A stretch of DNA of 64,000 nt from Brucellaceae bacterium (GTDB taxonomy: Bacteria > Pseudomonadota > Alphaproteobacteria > Rhizobiales > Rhizobiaceae): assembly GCA_020637775.1 (NCBI GenBank), contig JACKJV010000010.1, forward strand, positions 62,001 to 126,000, in the 5' to 3' direction. Below, in pieces: positions 46,450 through 54,549 of this stretch. The position numbers and the translations under genes are program-made. Positions within the stretch are counted from its first letter, which is position 1; each line of letters starts with the position of its first letter. The notes beneath the pieces were generated by a model, which saw only the letters and a program-made list of their open reading frames with translations, was not told the origin of the DNA and made no database searches.

Positions 46450-46866
46450 ATGCGCATCCTTGCCGCTCTTCTTGCCGTCCTCCTCTCCGCCGTTTCCTCC
46501 CTGGCGGCAGACAGGATCACGCCGCGTCAGGCCCATGAGGCGATCGGAAACGGCGAACTTGTGCTGGTGGACATCCGTACGCCGGACGAATGGCGGGAGA
46601 CCGGCATCCCGGCGCCGGCCACGCCCATCGACATGACCGCGCGTGATTTCGTGCCGAAGCTCAGGCAGGTGCTGGCCGAGAACCCGGACAAGACGGTGGG
46701 CTTCATCTGCCGCACCGGCAACCGCTCCAGCTACCTGACCGGCGTGCTCGCCAAGGCCGGACTGACCAATATCGTCGATGTGACGGGTGGTGTGGCCGGC
46801 AATGGCCGGGTGACCGGCTGGATCGCCGAGGGCCTGCCCATGAAGCCGCATTGCGAAACCTGTTGA
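46450..46866 (+). CDS. Exported rhodanese-domain protein
   Basis: 138 residues; the ATG at 46450 follows GGGGAG at 7 nt. The N-terminus is a Sec signal peptide (ILAALLAVLLSAVSSLAA, cleavage near residue 20), placing the protein in the periplasm. A single rhodanese domain follows: LVLVDIRTPDEWRETGIP and the active-site loop CRTGNRSS with the persulfide-forming cysteine. Possible sulfur transfer or redox role; the partner is unknown. The C-terminus has a further CETC pair. It converges with dinB. Confidence 0.87.
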   Translation: MRILAALLAVLLSAVSSLAADRITPRQAHEAIGNGELVLVDIRTPDEWRETGIPAPATPIDMTARDFVPKLRQVLAENPDKTVGFICRTGNRSSYLTGVLAKAGLTNIVDVTGGVAGNGRVTGWIAEGLPMKPHCETC

Positions 46867-46876
46867 GCCGGCGCAC

Positions 46877-48187
46877 TTATTCCTGGTCGCGTTGCGGACG
46901 GGCGCGGTCATTCCGTCCGAACGTGTAGCCCGTTTCGACCGCTTTCCCGCCGAATTTCGCCCGCAGGGCATCCATGGCACCTTCCGCCTTGGCCCGGCGA
47001 AGGGCCGACGTGTCGACAAGGTCGGCCGGATCGGCTCTTTCAGGCGAGCACAGGTCGGCCACGCCGATGCCGATCAGCCGGAAACGCGTGCCGTCGATTT
47101 CCCGTTTCAGCAGATCGAGCCCGTGGGAAAAGATGCGGTCGGCCAGTTGCGTCGGATCGGCCAGTTGGCGGTTGCGGGTGCGCGCCCTGAAGTCGGCTGT
47201 CTTCAGCTTCAGCACCACCGTGCGACCGGCCAGTGCACCGGCCTTCAGCCGCGTCGATACCTTTTCCGAAAGCGAGCGCAGCACGGGCGCCAGGTCGTCG
47301 AGCGTCGAAAGGTCATGGTTGAAGGTGGTTTCCGCCGAAATGCTCTTCATGTCGTGATGTGGATCGACCTTGCGGCTGTCGATGCCCCGCGCCAGCGACC
47401 AGAGGCGTTCGCCCATGGACTGGTAGCGCGCGAGCAACTCGGTCCGGTCCATCTGCTGCAACTGGCCGATGCGGGTGATGCCATCGGCGCGCAGCTTTTC
47501 CTCCAGGGCCTTGCCCACGCCCCAGATCATGCCCACCGGCTTGTCGGCGAGAAATCCGGTTGCCTCCGCCTCGCCGATAACCGAGAAGCCGCGCGGCTTC
47601 TGCATGTCGGATGCAAGCTTCGCCAGGTATTTGCAATAGGACAGGCCGACGGAGACCGACAGCCCCATCTCCGCCTCGATGGACCGTGCGAAGCGGCCCA
47701 GCACCACGGCTGGCGGCGCGCCATGCAGGCGTTCCGTCCCGCTGAGGTCGAGAAAGGCCTCGTCGATGGAAACAGGCTCCACAAGCGGCGTCAGCGCACG
47801 CATGCGCTCGCGGATGTCGCGCCCCGTGCGGGCATATTTCTCCATGTCGGGCTTGATGACGATTGCGTCGGGGCAGGCCTCCAGCGCCTTGTACATGGGC
47901 ATGGCAGACTTCACGCCACGAATGCGGGCAATGTAACAGGCCGTTGAAACCACGCCCCTTTTTCCGCCGCCAATGATGACCGGGCGGTCACGGATTTCCG
48001 GCCGGTCGCGCTTTTCCACCGAAGCATAGAAGGCATCGCAGTCGATATGGGCGATGTTCAGCCGGTACAACTCGCCGTGTTTGAGCAGGCGCGGGCTGCC
48101 GCAAGCTTCGCATCGCCGGGCCGTTCTGCTCTGGAGACGCAGGCAGTCGCGGCAGAAGCCGGCATTCGGATCGTTGGGAAGTGCCAT
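46877..48187 (-). CDS. dinB: DNA polymerase IV (DinB) with N-terminal zinc-ribbon-like segment
   Basis: 436 residues from [15 protein letters not shown]; two earlier starts are possible. Residues about 12-34 hold CRDC...CEAC, a four-cysteine zinc-binding pattern seen in rhizobial DinB. The Y-family core follows: [17 protein letters not shown] (catalytic D, steric gate Y), the [14 protein letters not shown] catalytic pair, [20 protein letters not shown], and the little-finger domain to the end. It carries out translesion synthesis after DNA damage. I see no good LexA box directly upstream. Confidence 0.92.
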   Translation of the reverse strand: MALPNDPNAGFCRDCLRLQSRTARRCEACGSPRLLKHGELYRLNIAHIDCDAFYASVEKRDRPEIRDRPVIIGGGKRGVVSTACYIARIRGVKSAMPMYKALEACPDAIVIKPDMEKYARTGRDIRERMRALTPLVEPVSIDEAFLDLSGTERLHGAPPAVVLGRFARSIEAEMGLSVSVGLSYCKYLAKLASDMQKPRGFSVIGEAEATGFLADKPVGMIWGVGKALEEKLRADGITRIGQLQQMDRTELLARYQSMGERLWSLARGIDSRKVDPHHDMKSISAETTFNHDLSTLDDLAPVLRSLSEKVSTRLKAGALAGRTVVLKLKTADFRARTRNRQLADPTQLADRIFSHGLDLLKREIDGTRFRLIGIGVADLCSPERADPADLVDTSALRRAKAEGAMDALRAKFGGKAVETGYTFGRNDRARPQRDQE

Positions 48188-48289
48188 GGCGCAGGCGAAC
48201 ATGAGTGGACCACGCCAGAGGGTACAGCGAAGCCCGTTCCCCGGCAAGCCGTCATCGGAAACCCGCCGGCGGCCGCTTTCCTGCCGGTT

Positions 48290-48943
48290 TCAGCCTCCGA
48301 GCGCCGCCTCCAGTTTCGCCGCCGCATCGTCCCAGTCGAGCGTTTCCACAACGCCCTGGGGCAGCGGCGGCAGCAGCCTGCGCATCCCCTCATGCGCCAT
48401 GAGGTGAAACAGGCCGGCGCGCGGATAGCTCGTCTGCACCGATACGAGATTGTGCGGAATGTCGTCGACAAAGGCCACCGGGGCGCTTCGTGCGCCCGCA
48501 AGCAGCGAGACGGCCGGCCCCTTGGCCTTTTCTGTTGTCACGAGCGGATAGGAAATGCCGAGCCGGTCCAGCAGTGCCCGGCGACGCGCCCGGTGGGCAT
48601 GCGGCATGGCTGTCAGCATCACGATTTCCGCCGCGCCGGAAAGCCGGTCCAGCGCCTGCGTCACGCCTGTGGCCGGTGTCTGCCAGTCCTCCTGTGCGCA
48701 GAAGAAATCGTCCAGCAGGCCGGACACGGTCTCCGCCGGCGCCGGCGCACCGCCGTCCTTCGCGATGACATTGCCGTGCAGGCGGAAACTTTCCGACTGG
48801 AATGTGTAGCCGCGATGATCGAGATAGCGCACGAAGGGCGCCACGAATTCCAGCACCACCTCGTCCACGTCCAGCACCAGCAGGGGCCTTGTATCGCGCG
48901 ACAGCGCCTCGATCTGGCGGACCGTCTCCGGATCGTCGCTCAT
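48290..48943 (-). CDS. HAD-superfamily hydrolase-like protein
   Basis: 217 residues. The HAD nucleophile motif is [13 protein letters not shown] (D25 and D27 near the N-terminus), motif 2 is in [11 protein letters not shown] and the conserved lysine is around VTTEKAKGP; the acidic motif is FVDDIPHN. A small helical cap lies between. The substrate is unknown. Its start overlaps the DUF3572 stop (ATGA), so the two genes are translated together. Confidence 0.82.
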   Translation of the reverse strand: MSDDPETVRQIEALSRDTRPLLVLDVDEVVLEFVAPFVRYLDHRGYTFQSESFRLHGNVIAKDGGAPAPAETVSGLLDDFFCAQEDWQTPATGVTQALDRLSGAAEIVMLTAMPHAHRARRRALLDRLGISYPLVTTEKAKGPAVSLLAGARSAPVAFVDDIPHNLVSVQTSYPRAGLFHLMAHEGMRRLLPPLPQGVVETLDWDDAAAKLEAALGG

Positions 48944-49236
48944 GTCGAGGCCTCATGCCGGTCGTCGCCGCCAGGCAAGGCCCGCTGCGCGGCCGCCACC
49001 GCCTCCGGCCTGTTGCCGGATGCCTCGCAAAAGGCCATCAGCGTCGGCTCATGCGCCAGGATGAAGCCGAGCACGCCGGCCAGGAAGCCCGGTTCGGCCG
49101 CCGCAGTGCGTATCTGGCTGGCTTCGATCCCGGAAATCGAAAGGAAGCGGGGCAGCAGACGTTCATCGGCGGCGATGAATCCAAGGGCGGCAATGGCCAG
49201 GTCGCTTGCCGCTTGCGTGGAAACTGCACTCGTCAT
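48940..49236 (-). CDS. DUF3572 family protein
   Basis: 98 residues starting [21 protein letters not shown] largely helical small protein with the family pattern [26 protein letters not shown] and [20 protein letters not shown]. The family is restricted to alphaproteobacteria and is found divergent from divK; function unknown. It overlaps the HAD gene by 4 bp downstream. A longer upstream reading through divK on the opposite strand is a shadow. Confidence 0.85.
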   Translation of the reverse strand: MTSAVSTQAASDLAIAALGFIAADERLLPRFLSISGIEASQIRTAAAEPGFLAGVLGFILAHEPTLMAFCEASGNRPEAVAAAQRALPGGDDRHEAST

Positions 49237-49395
49237 CGTCTCGACTCCAGTATGCAATGCCGATTCGGCCACATCGTTTTCAGGTTTGCCTTTCGTAAAG
49301 CAAATTGCGGTATCTTGCGCAAAATTCGCAGTCGCAGGGCGCTGTTCATCCACAGCGAATGCAAGCAACGGTTGGCTGCACGGCAGGGGGTTGGC

Positions 49396-49767
49396 ATGGC
49401 GAAGAAGGTCATGATCGTGGAGGACAATGAGCTCAACATGAAGCTCTTCCGCGATCTCATAGAGGCCAGCGGCTACGAAACGATCCAGACCCGCAACGGT
49501 CTGGAAGCGCTGGATCTGGCCCGCGCGAACCGGCCGGACCTGATCCTGATGGATATACAGCTTCCGGAAGTATCGGGCCTGGAAGTCACCAAATGGCTGA
49601 AGCAGGACGATGAACTCCACGCCATACCGGTCATCGCTGTCACGGCCTTCGCCATGAAGGGGGACGAGGAGCGTATCCGTCAGGGCGGGTGCGAGGCCTA
49701 TATCTCGAAGCCGATCTCCGTTCCCAAGTTCATCGAGACAATCAAGTCCTATCTGGGAGATGCCTGA
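49396..49767 (+). CDS. divK: Cell-cycle response regulator DivK
   Basis: 123 residues, a single receiver domain without output domain. The acidic pocket is E9/D10, the phosphoacceptor is D53 (LILMDIQLP), and the conserved Thr/Lys are in VTAFAMKGD and YISKPIS. In Caulobacter DivK is phosphorylated by DivJ, dephosphorylated by PleC and controls CtrA through DivL/CckA. Directly followed by pleD (40 bp), the known arrangement. A GANTC site (GATTC, about 49264) lies in its promoter region. Confidence 0.96.
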   Translation: MAKKVMIVEDNELNMKLFRDLIEASGYETIQTRNGLEALDLARANRPDLILMDIQLPEVSGLEVTKWLKQDDELHAIPVIAVTAFAMKGDEERIRQGGCEAYISKPISVPKFIETIKSYLGDA

Positions 49768-49807
49768 TGGCCATCTCTGACCGGACGCCGGCGAGCAGGA
49801 ACCCTAC

Positions 49808-51181
49808 ATGACTGCGCGAATCCTTGTCGTCGATGATATTCCCGCCAATGTGCGCCTTCTGGAGGCCCGCCTGCTGGCCGAGTATTTCGAGGTGCTCACC
49901 GCATCCAATGGCGAAGAGGCACTGTCCCTGGTCGAAAGCGAACGCGTGGACGTCATCCTGCTCGACATCATGATGCCGGGCATAGACGGTTTCGAGGTTT
50001 GCCGCCGGCTCAAGGCGGACCCCCAGACCGCGCATATTCCCGTCGTCATGGTCACCGCGCTCGATCAGCCGGAAGACCGGGTGAAGGGCCTGCAATGCGG
50101 CGCCGATGATTTCCTTACCAAGCCCGTCAATGACCTGCAGCTTATCACGCGGGTCAAGAGCCTTGTTCGTCTCAAGTCGCTTTCCGATGAATTGCGGCTG
50201 CGCGCGGCCACCGCGCGCGATATCGGCATCGACGAATTACTTTCCACCCGCGCGGCGGCGATGGATACGCGCACGCCCTCATTCCTGCTGATCGACGAGC
50301 GTCCCTCGTCATCCGCCCGGCTGAAGGCGATGCTTGCCGAACTCGGAGACGTGACTGCCGCATGCGATCCCCAGGCCGGTTTCTTCGAGGCCGTCAACAA
50401 GCCGCATGATGTGATCGTGATCTCCACCACGTTCGCCGATTTCGACCCGCTGCGCCTTTGTTCGCATTTGCGTTCCGTCGACATGACGCGGTTCACGCCG
50501 GTGATGCTGGTCGCCGAGGCCGATCAGGACGAACTGATCGCCCGCGGTCTGGAACTGGGTGTGAACGACTACGTCACCCGCCCTGTGGAGCCACAGGAAT
50601 TCAAGGCGCGCCTGACGACCCAGGTACGCCGCAAGCGCTACAATGACGGTCTTCGTGCATCCGTGGCGCAAACGATCGAAATGGCGGTCACCGACCCGCT
50701 GACCGGCATGCACAACCGGCGTTATCTCGACACGCATCTCGAACGTCTGTTTGACCGCGCGCTTTCGCGTGGCAGGCCGCTTTCCGTCATGATGACCGAT
50801 CTCGACCGTTTCAAGCTGGTCAATGATACCTATGGCCACGATGCCGGCGACGAGGTCATTCGCGAATTCGCCCGCCGGATCCGGCGCCATGTGCGCGGCG
50901 CCGATCTGGCCTGCCGCTATGGCGGCGAGGAATTCGCCATCATCATGCCCGACACACCTGCCGAAATTGCCAACAAGGTTGCCGAACGCCTGCGCCTGCA
51001 GATTGAAGGCGCGGCTTTCCCGATTGGCCAGGGTCGGGAACTCGAAGTGACCGTGTCGATCGGCGTCGCTTCATTGATGAGCCATGATGAAAATGCGCTT
51101 CAGATCATGAAGAGAGCAGACGAAGCACTTTACGAGGCAAAGAATACCGGCCGCAACAAGGTTGTCGCAACAGCCGCGTGA
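49808..51181 (+). CDS. pleD: Diguanylate cyclase response regulator PleD
   Basis: 457 residues: receiver domain 1 with D53 (VILLDIMMPGID), a degenerate receiver domain 2 (about 155-275), then GGDEF domain 280-457. The active site is RYGGEEFAIIMP, preceded by the RGAD inhibitory I-site (RxxD), so c-di-GMP feedback should operate. PleD is activated by DivJ-type phosphorylation and drives the motile-to-stalked transition in Caulobacter. Cotranscribed with divK. Confidence 0.96.
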   Translation: MTARILVVDDIPANVRLLEARLLAEYFEVLTASNGEEALSLVESERVDVILLDIMMPGIDGFEVCRRLKADPQTAHIPVVMVTALDQPEDRVKGLQCGADDFLTKPVNDLQLITRVKSLVRLKSLSDELRLRAATARDIGIDELLSTRAAAMDTRTPSFLLIDERPSSSARLKAMLAELGDVTAACDPQAGFFEAVNKPHDVIVISTTFADFDPLRLCSHLRSVDMTRFTPVMLVAEADQDELIARGLELGVNDYVTRPVEPQEFKARLTTQVRRKRYNDGLRASVAQTIEMAVTDPLTGMHNRRYLDTHLERLFDRALSRGRPLSVMMTDLDRFKLVNDTYGHDAGDEVIREFARRIRRHVRGADLACRYGGEEFAIIMPDTPAEIANKVAERLRLQIEGAAFPIGQGRELEVTVSIGVASLMSHDENALQIMKRADEALYEAKNTGRNKVVATAA

Positions 51182-51761
51182 ATTCCCTCCAAAAAATTGA
51201 TAAATAGAATGGAAGCGCCCTGATTGGCCGCCATGCGGCGGTCTTTGCGCGGTCCTGCCGTGCCTGTTTTTAACCATGCCCCAAGCAAGCCCGGCAGACA
51301 GGTTAAGAAATGGTTGATTTTTCCATGCGATTGCAACATCCTGCAGGCAAATAATCGCGCCTCGGCTGTTATGGCTTGTACTTCCAACCGCAGCGTGATC
51401 TTCAATACCCCATGAAGCTCAGGTCCGCCGCATCTCCTGGGTCCGTGGGGTGGGCCGGCCGGCCTGGCTTTCAGTGGCCTCCTCGTACCGCTGCCAGTTT
51501 CCGGTCGGCCCCCATCTTTCCTGCAAGACTCGATCTGTCATATGCCCGCCATGGCCGGACGCCGGGGCTGTCCTCGCGCGCATCAGCCGTCGCAGGGCAC
51601 GGGCGCACGCCATCGTCATCATGTGCGGGGTCTGGAAGGGCAGGGGCCTGGCAAGGGCCGTTCCGGCGAAAGCGGGCTCGGATGCGTGCCCGGTCTTGCG
51701 AAAAAGACCAGTTGGCCTCTGGCAGCGATCGTGCCGGAAGCGGCAATGCTCCGGGGATCGC
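51182..51761. other. Gene-less region between pleD and rpmG
   Basis: 580 bp. No convincing gene. It contains TTAA-N7-TTGA at 51303-51317; read on the reverse strand it is TCAA-N7-TTAAC, one mismatch from the CtrA consensus. A short reverse frame (51419-51541, 40 codons) is too weak to call. Confidence 0.4.
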
Positions 51762-51791
51762 AGAAAAGAAAACGCCGCCCGGTGGGCGGCG
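51762..51791 (-). terminator. Rho-independent terminator of rpmG
   Basis: Reverse strand: CGCCGCCC-ACC-GGGCGGCG, 8-bp stem, followed by TTTTCTTTTCT. Located 27 bp after the rpmG stop codon. Confidence 0.88.
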
Positions 51792-51817
51792 CTTCGGAAC
51801 CCTTCAGTGAAACCCGA

Positions 51818-51985
51818 TCACTTGATCTTGGTTTCCTTGAACTCGACATGCTTCTTCGCAATCGGATCGTATTTCCGCTTCGTCATCTTTTCCGTCATCG
51901 TGCGGCTGTTCTTCTTGGTAACGTAGAAGAAGCCGGTGTCGGCGGTCGACAGAAGCTTGATCTTGATCGTGGTAGCCTTGGCCAT
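51818..51985 (-). CDS. rpmG: 50S ribosomal protein L33
   Basis: 55 residues: [20 protein letters not shown] then [20 protein letters not shown] and [15 protein letters not shown], the full L33 pattern. It is the zinc-independent type, lacking the CxxC pairs of the other L33 form. It is followed by a strong terminator and is separated from the MFS gene by 134 bp. Confidence 0.97.
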   Translation of the reverse strand: MAKATTIKIKLLSTADTGFFYVTKKNSRTMTEKMTKRKYDPIAKKHVEFKETKIK

Positions 51986-52119
51986 GGTCTTGTCCGTTGT
52001 TGTTTGTCTGGGAAAACCGCATGCCATGGGGCATGGAGACCCGGCGCGGCAATCATTCGAGGGCGACACATACGGATCGGCACGGGAAAGTCAAGTCCGC
52101 AAGCGCCATCGAGGCCATG

Positions 52120-53316
52120 TCAGGCTGTTTTTCGCGGCCGCATGATCTGCCGCGAAAGGATGAGCGCGATATAGACGGCAAAGAAGGCGGCCAGGACATG
52201 GGCGAATCCATTGGGGCCGGAGACCTCCATGCCGACACCGATGGCCGCGGGGCCGGCCAGCATGCCCAGCGCATAACAGAAGACGAAGGCGGCATTGGCC
52301 TGCACAAGCTGCCGGCCTCTCAGCCGCGCCCCCAGATGTGCCAGGCTGACCGTGTAGAGCCCGGCCACGACACCGCCCCACACGAACAGCATGGCCGCCG
52401 TCATGTGCCAGTCATGCGAGATCATCGGCAGGACGCCCATGCCGGCAAGGCCGGTCACGGCGCAGGCCAGCAGGATGGTGCGCCGGTCGCGCACCCGGTC
52501 GCTGATGATTCCCAGCGGGATTTGCAGCACCACATTGCCAAGTCCCACCATGGTCAGCAGCAGGGCGGCACTGGCCTCGTCATAGCCCACACGCAGCCCG
52601 TAGACCGGGAAAAGCGCAAAGCCTCCCGTCTCCACCGCGCCGAAGACCAGCACCGCGAAAGTGGCTGTCGGCACGAGGATGATGTAGCGCCAGAAGTCGC
52701 TGCCGGCTGCAATGCCATCATCGCCGGCGAGATCGGGCGCGTCGCGCGTGGCCAGCAGGACCGGCAGCGCCGCCAGCGTGATCAGGGCCAGCGTGAAACC
52801 GAAGGGCAGGAAGCCCTCCGAACCAAGCTGGGCGAAAATCCACGGTCCCGCGGCGAAGCCGAGCGAAAGGACAGTGGCATAGACGCCAAGCACGAAGCCG
52901 CGCCGTGCAGGCGGCGCGCAATGGTTGATCCATGATTCCGACAGGATGAACAGCACCGTGATGGCGAAATGCAGCGCCGCGCGCAGCACGAACCAGGAAG
53001 CGAACGAATCGAAAAAATGGAAGCTGACGAAGGAGACCCCGCCGATGGCCAGCATGGCAAGGACGACCGGTATCATGCCGAAACGAACGGCCAGCGGGGT
53101 GGCGAAAGGGGCGGCCGCCAGCGAGGCAAGGCCTGCGACCGCCGTATTGAGGCCGATCATGCCGGCGGAAAAGCCGCGGGCTTCCAGCACGAAGGAGAGC
53201 AGCGGCATGCCGAGCCCGATGGCGATACCGACCACGGAAATCGAGGCGATCGCCGCGGCAAGGCCTCGCCACTGAACCGTTTCCTGCCCGGTACCGTCAG
53301 TAAACTCGGGCTGCAT
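52120..53316 (-). CDS. MFS transporter
   Basis: 398 residues with twelve predicted helices in two halves. Motif A-type loops are visible after helix 2 (ATPLAVRFGM) and in the second half (ISDRVRDRRTILLACAV); the segment SESWINHCAPPARRGFVLGVY is typical of the YcaD/UMF1-like drug/sugar branch. Inner membrane; substrate unknown. It stands alone between rpmG and the NUDIX gene. Confidence 0.87.
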   Translation of the reverse strand: MQPEFTDGTGQETVQWRGLAAAIASISVVGIAIGLGMPLLSFVLEARGFSAGMIGLNTAVAGLASLAAAPFATPLAVRFGMIPVVLAMLAIGGVSFVSFHFFDSFASWFVLRAALHFAITVLFILSESWINHCAPPARRGFVLGVYATVLSLGFAAGPWIFAQLGSEGFLPFGFTLALITLAALPVLLATRDAPDLAGDDGIAAGSDFWRYIILVPTATFAVLVFGAVETGGFALFPVYGLRVGYDEASAALLLTMVGLGNVVLQIPLGIISDRVRDRRTILLACAVTGLAGMGVLPMISHDWHMTAAMLFVWGGVVAGLYTVSLAHLGARLRGRQLVQANAAFVFCYALGMLAGPAAIGVGMEVSGPNGFAHVLAAFFAVYIALILSRQIMRPRKTA

Positions 53317-53355
53317 GTGGTGATTCCCGCCTGTGGTTGAGGCTGCGCCCCGAGG

Positions 53356-54099
53356 TCAGAGCACGTCGCGCCGGAACTGGTTGTGGATCATGCGATAGAA
53401 GGGAACGGGTCCGCCCGGCACAAGCTCCGGATCGGTTTCCAGCCGCTTGCCCAGCTCCTCGATCACCGTGCGCGTGATGATGGGAATGTCCGCATCCATC
53501 GCATCGGCCAGTTCCAGCCACATCAGCTCTTCCAGCTCCTGCGTCGGGCCGCCTTCCGGCAGTTCCAGCGCCGCGCTGTCGCGCCAGACGGCGAAGAAGC
53601 GCGTGTCGAAACGGCGAACCCGCCCGGGCGGCGTGATGGCGCGGGCGACGAACCGCAGTCCTTCCAGGGAAGGCGCAACGCCATGGGCGCTGAATCCCTG
53701 CCAATCCGCGGCCCTTGTGGTGAAGTCCTGCCTGTGGCCGATCAGGATGCCGGCTTCCTCGTAGGTCTCGCGCACCGCCGACATGGCGATGGCGCGGGCC
53801 CGCGCCGGCGTGAAGCGGGCGCGCGTGAGGCTGTTCAGCTTCTCGGCTTCGGCCGCCGGCAGGTCGGCGGCCGTCGGGATGCGGGCATCGGCCGGATCGG
53901 TCCGTCCGCCCGGAAACACGAATTTGCCGGGCATGAAGGCATGCTTGTGATGCCGCTTGCCCAACAGCACCTTCGGCTTCGGCCCGGACCGGTCCAGCAG
54001 CAGCAGCGTGGCCGCGTCGCGCGGGCGTAGCGGCCCCTTGCCCAGGGCAAAATCCTTGTTGACGGCCTTGTCGATCTCGGCGCGCGTCATTCCGTCCAT
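53356..54099 (-). CDS. NUDIX hydrolase
   Basis: 247 residues. A NUDIX domain where the box is interrupted: KFVFPGGRTDPADARI is followed by a 30-residue insert and then AVRETYEEAGILIG, carrying the metal-binding RExxEE. This split form is typical of NUDT19-like/alphaproteobacterial enzymes that hydrolyse CoA derivatives or nucleotides; the substrate here is unproven. It lies 6 bp after the DUF983 gene and is part of the topA-rnr-DUF983-NUDIX run. Confidence 0.88.
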   Translation of the reverse strand: MDGMTRAEIDKAVNKDFALGKGPLRPRDAATLLLLDRSGPKPKVLLGKRHHKHAFMPGKFVFPGGRTDPADARIPTAADLPAAEAEKLNSLTRARFTPARARAIAMSAVRETYEEAGILIGHRQDFTTRAADWQGFSAHGVAPSLEGLRFVARAITPPGRVRRFDTRFFAVWRDSAALELPEGGPTQELEELMWLELADAMDADIPIITRTVIEELGKRLETDPELVPGGPVPFYRMIHNQFRRDVL

Positions 54100-54105
54100 G
54101 TTCGT

Positions 54106-54549
54106 TCAGTCCTGTTCGGGATGGGTATCCGGTTCGTCATCGTTGCCGCCGAAGCCATGCATGTAAAGCGCCCATTGAAGCCCGACCACAGATCCCTTGA
54201 CCGGTTGCAGGATGGCCAGCGACATGGCGATGGTTATCGGCACCCAGATTGCCAGATGCTGCCAGTTGGAAAGCGTGTAGAGCCGCTCGACACCCATGAA
54301 GGCGCCGACGACGATATGCCCGACGATGAAGATGACGAGATAGGCGGGCAGGTCATCGGCACGGTGGTGATGAATTTCCTCGTGACACGTCGCGCAGGCG
54401 TCGACTGTCTTGGCGAAACCCCTGAACAGCCGTCCTTCGCCGCAATTGGGGCAGCGTCCGCGCCAACCGCGCCACATGGCCTGTCCCAGGGCGCGGGTCG
54501 GCCGCCCGCTATGCGCTTCGCCGCCGAACTGGCGGATATCGTGTGTCAT
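54106..54549 (-). CDS. DUF983 family membrane protein
   Basis: 147 residues. A zinc-ribbon-like N-terminus (RCPNCGEGRLF and CATCHEEIHHHRADD) is followed by two helices, AYLVIFIVGHIVVGAFMGV and AIWVPITIAMSLAIL. DUF983 proteins occur widely in proteobacteria and have been placed near cytochrome oxidase genes in some; function not established. ATGA overlap with rnr. The final tail is acidic. Confidence 0.87.
   Translation of the reverse strand: MTHDIRQFGGEAHSGRPTRALGQAMWRGWRGRCPNCGEGRLFRGFAKTVDACATCHEEIHHHRADDLPAYLVIFIVGHIVVGAFMGVERLYTLSNWQHLAIWVPITIAMSLAILQPVKGSVVGLQWALYMHGFGGNDDEPDTHPEQD

Noticed and set aside
51419..51541. 40-codon reverse frame beginning MTDRVLQERWG
   Set aside because: Short, weak start context, no known relatives; kept only as a note in the empty pleD-rpmG region.
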